Positions 41,300 to 45,652 of a stretch of 45,652 nucleotides of DNA are shown in pieces. Each line of letters starts with the position of its first letter. The first letter of the stretch is position 1. Under the pieces are notes generated by a model that did not search any database, was not told the origin of the DNA, and worked only from the letters and a program-made list of their open reading frames with translations. The DNA comes from Streptacidiphilus carbonis (GTDB lineage Bacteria > Actinomycetota > Actinomycetes > Streptomycetales > Streptomycetaceae), in NCBI RefSeq assembly GCF_000787775.1, contig NZ_BBPM01000007.1, positions 59,079 through 104,730 on the forward strand, given 5' to 3'. The position numbers and the translations under genes were made by a program.

Positions 41300-42781
41300 G
41301 TGATTGACGAGGAGAGCAGCTACCGAGCGGTGAGCAGCCGCGACGCGCGCTTCGACGGCGTGTTCTTCACCGCTGTCCGGACCACCGGCATCTACTGCCG
41401 CCCCAGCTGTCCGGCGATGACACCCAAGCGGCAGAACGTCCACTTCTACCCCAGCGCGGCGGCCGCCCAGGCCGGCGGCTACCGGGCGTGCCGCCGCTGC
41501 CGTCCGGACGCCGTCCCCGGCTCGCCGGACTGGAACCTGCGTGCCGACCTGGTCGGCCGGGCCATGCGCATGATCGGCGACGGCGTGGTCGACCGCGAGG
41601 GCGTCTCCGGACTCGCCGCGCGTCTCGGCTACAGCGAGCGGCACCTGACCCGCGAACTGGTCGCCGAGCTCGGCGCCGGCCCGCTGGCCCTGGCCCGCTC
41701 GCAGCGCGCGCACACCGCGCGGCTGCTGCTGCAGACCACCGGGCTCAGCGCGACCGACACCGCCTTCGCGGCCGGCTTCGCCAGCGTCCGCCAGTTCAAC
41801 GACACCATGCGCGAGGTGTACGGGCTGACCCCGACCGAGCTGCGGCACAAGCCGGCCCGGGCGTCGTCCTCCGGCCCGGCCCCGTTGCCCGGGACGATCC
41901 CGCTGCGGCTGGCGCACCGTCAGCCGCTGGACGCCGCACACCTCTTCGACTTCCTGGCGGTCCGGGCGGTGCCCGGGGTGGAAGAGGTTGTCGCGGCGCG
42001 CGGCAGGAGCGCGGTCCGCACCTACCGCCGCACCCTGGCGCTGCCGGGCGGCCCCGGCGTCGCCGAGGTCGACCAGCCGCGGAAGCCGCAGGGCTGGCTG
42101 GACTGCCGGCTCCGGCTCACCTCGCTGCGCGACCTCACCACCGCGGTCCAGCGGATGCGCGCCCTGTTCGACCTGGACGCCGACCCCGACGCGGTGGACC
42201 GGGTGCTGGCGGCCGACCGTTGGCTGGCCCCGCTGGTCGCGGCCCGTCCCGGACTGCGCTCGCCCGGCCATGTCGACCCGCACGAGCTCGCCGTCCGCGC
42301 GGTGCTCGGCCAGCAGGTCAGCGTCGCCGCGGCGCGCACCCTGGCCGCGCGGCTGGCCGAGCGCTACGGCGAACGGCTGCCCACCCCCAGTGGGGGACTG
42401 ACCTCGCTGTTCCCGGCGGCCGAGGCGCTGGCCGAGGCCGACCCGGCGGACCTGGCGATGCCGGGGGCGCGGCAGCGGGCGCTGCGCGGGCTGTGCTCGG
42501 CACTCGCCACCGGGGCGGTGGACCTCCGTCCGGGCGTCGACCGGGAGCAGGCCGCGGCGGCGCTGCTGGCCCTGCCCGGGATCGGCCCCTGGACCGTCGC
42601 CTACGTCCGGATGCGGGCCCTGGCCGACCCGGACGCCCACCTCCCCACCGACATCGGCGTCCGGCACGGCCTCGCCGCCGCGGGCGCGCCGGCGTCCGCG
42701 GACGCGGCGGGATGGCGGCCGTGGCGTTCCTACGCCGTCCACCACCTGTGGGTGGCGGCGACCGAAGCGAACCAGAACTGA
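41300..42781 (+). CDS. Ada (N-terminal)-AlkA fusion, alkylation-response regulator/glycosylase
   Basis: A 493-residue three-part protein. The N-terminal Ada zinc domain has C33, C37, C64 and C67 (YCRPSC, CRRC); C33 would accept a methyl group from phosphotriesters and switch the regulator on. An AraC-type HTH spans about 85-190 (LAARLGYSERHLTRELVAELG, AFAAGFASVRQFNDTMREVYGLTP). The C-terminal half is AlkA, a 3-methyladenine glycosylase with HhH LPGIGPWTVAYV and catalytic D451 in LPTDIGVRHG. The O6-methylguanine methyltransferase domain of E. coli Ada is absent and replaced by the separate ogt gene 14 bp downstream. GTG at 41300 best matches the usual N-terminus length; another GTG at 41246 is in frame. 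Confidence 0.92.
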   Translation: MIDEESSYRAVSSRDARFDGVFFTAVRTTGIYCRPSCPAMTPKRQNVHFYPSAAAAQAGGYRACRRCRPDAVPGSPDWNLRADLVGRAMRMIGDGVVDREGVSGLAARLGYSERHLTRELVAELGAGPLALARSQRAHTARLLLQTTGLSATDTAFAAGFASVRQFNDTMREVYGLTPTELRHKPARASSSGPAPLPGTIPLRLAHRQPLDAAHLFDFLAVRAVPGVEEVVAARGRSAVRTYRRTLALPGGPGVAEVDQPRKPQGWLDCRLRLTSLRDLTTAVQRMRALFDLDADPDAVDRVLAADRWLAPLVAARPGLRSPGHVDPHELAVRAVLGQQVSVAAARTLAARLAERYGERLPTPSGGLTSLFPAAEALAEADPADLAMPGARQRALRGLCSALATGAVDLRPGVDREQAAAALLALPGIGPWTVAYVRMRALADPDAHLPTDIGVRHGLAAAGAPASADAAGWRPWRSYAVHHLWVAATEANQN

Positions 42782-42795
42782 CGAAGGAGCACCTG

Positions 42796-43278
42796 ATGAC
42801 CAGCCACACCACGATGGACTCGCCGCTGGGCCCGCTGCTGCTGGTGGCGGACGAGCAGGGACGGCTCTCCCATGTGCTCGCGCCCAACACGAAGGGGCAG
42901 GTGAGCAGTCCCGACCCGGCCTGGACCGAGGACCCGGCACTGTTCACCGCGGCAGTCGCCCAGCTCACCGCGTACTTCGAGGGCGAGCTCAAGGAGTTCG
43001 ACCTGCCGCTGGCCCCGGTCGGCAGCGAGTTCCGCCGACGGGTCTGGGACGCCCTGGACACCATCCCCTACGGCGCCACCACCACCTACGGCGAACTCGC
43101 CACGGCGGCGGGCCAGCGCCCCACCTCGGTCCGCGCGGTGGCCGGCGCGGTGGGGGCCAACCCGCTCCTCATCGTCCGCCCCTGCCACCGCGTCATCGGC
43201 GCCAACGGCGCCCTCACCGGCTTCGCCGCAGGGCTCGACGCCAAGAAGCTTCTCCTGGGCCTGGAAGGTGCCCACTAG
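42796..43278 (+). CDS. ogt: Methylated-DNA-protein cysteine methyltransferase
   Basis: A 160-residue suicide repair enzyme that takes the methyl group from O6-methylguanine. The active-site motif is RPCHRVIG with C130, preceded by the helix-turn-helix and the Arg-finger region YGELATAAGQRPTSVRAVAGAVGANP. GAAGGAG lies 7 nt before the ATG at 42796, and the gap to the Ada-AlkA stop is 14 bp, so the two form a repair operon, as also seen in other actinobacteria. Confidence 0.95.
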   Translation: MTSHTTMDSPLGPLLLVADEQGRLSHVLAPNTKGQVSSPDPAWTEDPALFTAAVAQLTAYFEGELKEFDLPLAPVGSEFRRRVWDALDTIPYGATTTYGELATAAGQRPTSVRAVAGAVGANPLLIVRPCHRVIGANGALTGFAAGLDAKKLLLGLEGAH

Positions 43279-43295
43279 CCGTCAGTTGAGCCCCC

Positions 43296-43367
43296 AGGGG
43301 CTCGGGGAACTGCGCTGCCAGCCCACTACGGAGGTGCATGGTGGGCAGCGCAGTTCCCCGCGCCCCT
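43296..43367. terminator. 24-bp inverted repeat, terminator and dispersed-repeat type
   Basis: Positions 43296-43319 pair with 43344-43367 at 23 of 24 positions, with a 24-nt loop. It lies between the convergent ogt and marR genes and touches the marR stop codon. The arm core CGGGGAACTGCGC is a sequence I associate with many intergenic hairpins in Streptomyces genomes, so it may belong to a repeated family. Confidence 0.7.
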
Positions 43368-43836
43368 ATGCGGAGGTGGTGGGTTCCCCCAGCGCGACGG
43401 CGAGCCGTTCCAGCCCGCCGAGCGCCCCGAGGACCGCTGCGCTGTCCTCGGGCGAGAGCACCGACAGCGCCGCAGCGAGCCGCTGCTCATGCGCTCGCTG
43501 CCAGTCCGCCAGCTGGCGGTACCCCGCCTCGGTCACGGCGATCCTCGCCGTCCTGCGGTCGCCCGGGTCGGCCTGCCGGTCCACGAAGCCCGAGTCCAGC
43601 AGCTTGCCGATCAACCCGCTGACGGTGTTCGGCGCCAGCCGCTGCCGCGCTGCCAGTTCGCCGACCCGCAGCGGCCCGGCGGCCAGCGTCTGCAGCAGCT
43701 CGATCTGCGCCATCGGCAGCGACTCCCACGGGTATTCCGTGCGGATACTGCTGCGCAGGGCCCGGCGCAGCCGGGTCACCGCGTCGGTCAGGCGCTGCAC
43801 CTGCGCGGCATCGACGGTACGGGTTGCTTCCGACAT
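43366..43836 (-). CDS. MarR family transcriptional regulator
   Basis: A 156-residue winged-helix regulator with LPMAQIELLQTLAAGPLRVGELAARQRLAPNTVSGLIGKLLDSGFV as the DNA-binding part and DPGDRRTARIAVTEAG as the wing. The ATG at 43836 is preceded by TAGGCT ending 6 nt before it and no ribosome site, so the mRNA is probably leaderless; an in-frame GTG lies two codons earlier. Its promoter overlaps the end of the LuxR-type gene upstream on the same strand. No adjacent target gene is evident. Confidence 0.9.
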   Translation of the reverse strand: MSEATRTVDAAQVQRLTDAVTRLRRALRSSIRTEYPWESLPMAQIELLQTLAAGPLRVGELAARQRLAPNTVSGLIGKLLDSGFVDRQADPGDRRTARIAVTEAGYRQLADWQRAHEQRLAAALSVLSPEDSAAVLGALGGLERLAVALGEPTTSA

Positions 43837-43855
43837 GCGCACAGCCTAGTCGGAC

Positions 43856-44851
43856 TCAACGGGCGACCCAGCCCCGCTCGTAGGCATGCCAGCCCAGCTG
43901 CATCCTGGTGCTCACCTCGGCGAGGTCCATCAACCGCTTCACCCTGCGCTGCACGGTCCGCAGCCCCAGGTCCAGCTGCTTGGCGACGCTGACGTCGGTC
44001 ATCCCCACCAGCAGCAGCGAGAGGATCTGCAGGTCCACGTCCTCCGGCTGCTCGCCGGCGTCCCGGACCAGGGCGCGTCCGCCGGAGCCGTCGGACACCC
44101 GCAGCGGCAGCGCCGACTCCCACACCGACTCGAACAGCCCGGTCAGCGCCTCCAGCAGGCCGCCCGCGCGGACGATCAGCGCGGAGGGCTCGCCGGGGGC
44201 GTTCATCGGACGGAGCGGCAGCATCGCCATCGACCGGTCGGCCATGATCAGTTTGGTGGGGACCCGGTCGGCGACCCTGACCTCCTCGTTCCGCTCCAGG
44301 GCGGTGAAAAGGGCCAGGGCGTTGCCGGGGTCGTCCAGGGCGGCCCGCTCCAGGACCACCCGGTAGTCGACCCCGCGCGCGACCGCGGTCGGCTCGGCGT
44401 CGTTCTCGTCCCCGGTGACGGCGATCGGGGAGCTGGTGACCAGCGCGAGCACCTCGTGCTCCGCGCCCAGTTGCAGCTGCTCGAAGCGGTGCCGCACGGC
44501 TGCGGCGCCGGTGACGACCTCGATGAGGTCGCCCAGCGACAGTCCGACGGCGTTGCGGCGGTACTCCTGCGACAGGATCTCGACCGACTGCTCCGCCTGG
44601 GTCAGTTCGTGCCTGCGCTCGGACAGGAGCGCTCCCAGTGCGACGGCGGGCGGCGCGGCGACATGCCGTCCGGGCTCGACCGTGGACTGCGCCACCAGGC
44701 CGAGGCCCTCCAGGATGCCCAGGGAGCCGGCCACCTGGCAGTGCGGCAGGCTCAGCTTGTCCGCGAGCTCGTCGGCCGATGCGGAGCCCAGACCGACGAG
44801 CAGCCGGTAGACCTCTTCGCTCGCGTCGTCCAGTCCGACGAAGCCAAGCAC
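43856..44851 (-). CDS. Regulator with TrmB-like N-terminus and LuxR-type HTH
   Basis: A 331-residue regulator of a type common in streptomycetes. The N-terminal 70 residues form a TrmB/winged-helix-like domain (EVYRLLVGLGSASADELADKLSLPHCQVAGSLGILEGLGLV). A central region (about 75-260) resembles a sensor or PLD-like regulatory domain. The C-terminal HTH is of the LuxR/GerE type: LQILSLLLVGMTDVSVAKQLDLGLRTVQRRVKRLM. It ends GWHAYERGWV. Start GTG at 44851 has only a weak ribosome site. No response-regulator receiver is present, so it is an orphan regulator. The 233-bp gap upstream separates it from the divergent proline-rich gene. Confidence 0.87.
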   Translation of the reverse strand: MLGFVGLDDASEEVYRLLVGLGSASADELADKLSLPHCQVAGSLGILEGLGLVAQSTVEPGRHVAAPPAVALGALLSERRHELTQAEQSVEILSQEYRRNAVGLSLGDLIEVVTGAAAVRHRFEQLQLGAEHEVLALVTSSPIAVTGDENDAEPTAVARGVDYRVVLERAALDDPGNALALFTALERNEEVRVADRVPTKLIMADRSMAMLPLRPMNAPGEPSALIVRAGGLLEALTGLFESVWESALPLRVSDGSGGRALVRDAGEQPEDVDLQILSLLLVGMTDVSVAKQLDLGLRTVQRRVKRLMDLAEVSTRMQLGWHAYERGWVAR

Positions 44852-45084
44852 CTGACCCGCCTCGCTCTCGCGTCGCTGTTCCGTCCGGGAAGCCGGAGTA
44901 ATCGCACTAGTTGAAGGTCATCATGCCTGGCCAGGAGCTTTCCGGGTAGTCGGGGCCTTGTGGAGGAAGTGTGGTTGCGCGCCAATGGGTGATCCGATTC
45001 GCCCGTTCCGCCCGGTGAGCGGGGTCGGGACGTGGACAATGGCGTCCGTCCGGGGTGCGGAATTGTCGCTGAGGAGACGAATCG

Positions 45085-45652
45085 ATGAGCAGCCAGGGTG
45101 GACCCGCGTCGGGTGGGGCGGACGGTTCCTGGTGGGACGCAGTGTACGAGGGACCGGAGGACGAGGTTCCGGACACGCCGCAGGCCGATCCGGGGCCCGG
45201 CTCGGTGGACGACTGGTTCGACTCGGCCAGCGGCATGTTGAACGGGGCCGCGCCGTCGCCCCCGGCCGCCGCTCCCGGCCAGGTGCAGGGCGCGGTTCCG
45301 AACGATCCGCCCACGCCGGCCGAAGGACCGTCCAAGGACGCCGCCGAACCGCCGCTGCCGCCGCTGCCGGTGCGTCCGCCGCGGATCCCCGCGCTGAGGC
45401 CTGAGCCCAAGCCCGAGGCGAAGCCCGACCCCAGGCCTGAGGCGAGGCCCGATCCCAGGGTGGTCCCCGCGCCGCGGGCGCCGCAGGACGACGCGGATAC
45501 GGTTTCTGACGAACCGTTCGAACCCTACGACCCGTACGACGACATCCCGGACATCCCGGTACCGCCGCTGCCCACCGCGGCGCCGGCCGCTCCGCCGCGC
45601 ACCCCGCCCGGTACCCCGCCGATCCCTGACACGCCGCCTCCTCCCGCCGTTC
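45085..45652 (+). CDS. Proline-rich acidic protein, C-terminus beyond window
   Basis: An open frame from ATG 45085 with GAGGAG 8 nt upstream and running off the window end (189 codons present). The N-terminus has WWDAVYEGPEDEVPDT and SVDDWFDSASGML, then long Pro/Ala/Asp/Glu-rich low-complexity sequence with a PEPKPEAKPDPRPEARPD repeat. A short WW-x(3)-Y start like this is known to me from streptomycete proteins of the PP2C-phosphatase/VWA type, but this is only a hint. Domain content lies outside the window. The coding frame is supported by codon third-position bias. Confidence 0.75.
   Translation, partial: MSSQGGPASGGADGSWWDAVYEGPEDEVPDTPQADPGPGSVDDWFDSASGMLNGAAPSPPAAAPGQVQGAVPNDPPTPAEGPSKDAAEPPLPPLPVRPPRIPALRPEPKPEAKPDPRPEARPDPRVVPAPRAPQDDADTVSDEPFEPYDPYDDIPDIPVPPLPTAAPAAPPRTPPGTPPIPDTPPPPAV

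Overview
The window reads as chromosomal DNA of a high-GC actinomycete, most likely Streptomycetaceae (Streptomyces, Kitasatospora or Streptacidiphilus). Codon third positions are almost always G or C, which gives long meaningless antisense frames. GTG and TTG starts are common, and several genes are typical of streptomycetes: an SAV2148-type HEPN protein, a DUF4230 protein, a TreX/TreY pair, and a sulfate-assimilation cluster in the order I remember from S. coelicolor (SCO6093-6102 region). I see no tRNA, rRNA, CRISPR, insertion sequence or prophage gene. Genus cannot be fixed from this sequence alone.

Layout. (1) 1-4447, minus: treX/glgX then treY, with the treY end cut by the window edge (trehalose from glycogen). 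(2) 4824-6860, plus: an SAV2148-family HEPN protein and a DEDDh exonuclease, closed by a perfect 19-bp terminator stem. (3) 6950-11918: two divergent MMPL membrane transporters with two related operators in the promoter of the second. (4) 12007-13806, minus: a DJ-1/PfpI protein overlapping a MarR regulator, with a probable leaderless promoter carrying two operators, then kptA (RNA 2'-phosphotransferase) behind a promoter flanked by twin palindromes. (5) 13883-23620, minus: sulfur assimilation, transcribed as leader peptide, sir, zinc-ribbon protein, cysH, cysC, cysD, cysN, possible second leader, then sulfonate-type ABC transporter (binding protein, ATPase, permease) and sirohydrochlorin chelatase. 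(6) 23699-30131, minus: an operon of a ferritin-like di-iron protein (PF10118), a PDR/VanB-type flavin/2Fe-2S reductase, an M24 metallopeptidase-fold protein, an epoxide-hydrolase/SDR fusion and an AidB-like acyl-CoA dehydrogenase, opposite a TetR regulator with a clear operator. (7) 30961-45652, mixed strands: fprA behind an iron-box-like site, YihY/BrkB protein, a small membrane protein, MFS transporter, L,D-transpeptidase lipoprotein, rsgA, a 51-aa membrane protein, DUF4230 protein, sulfotransferase, rhodanese, Ada-AlkA fusion plus ogt (alkylation repair), a MarR regulator, a LuxR-type regulator, and the start of a proline-rich acidic protein running off the end.

How the parts work together. 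Region 5 imports sulfur compounds, activates sulfate (CysDN, CysC), reduces it (CysH, Sir) and supplies siroheme iron insertion for Sir. Region 6 looks like an oxygenation route: the di-iron protein and reductase could oxidise a lipid-like substrate that the hydrolase/SDR fusion and the acyl-CoA dehydrogenase then process. That pathway is inference. The most notable regulatory signals are a sir leader peptide of the conserved actinobacterial RLHVDL...SSAIC type, a second small frame ending in cysteine codons before the ABC transporter, an altered cysteine motif in CysH, and five genes whose -10-like hexamer lies exactly 6 nt before the start codon, suggesting leaderless mRNAs.
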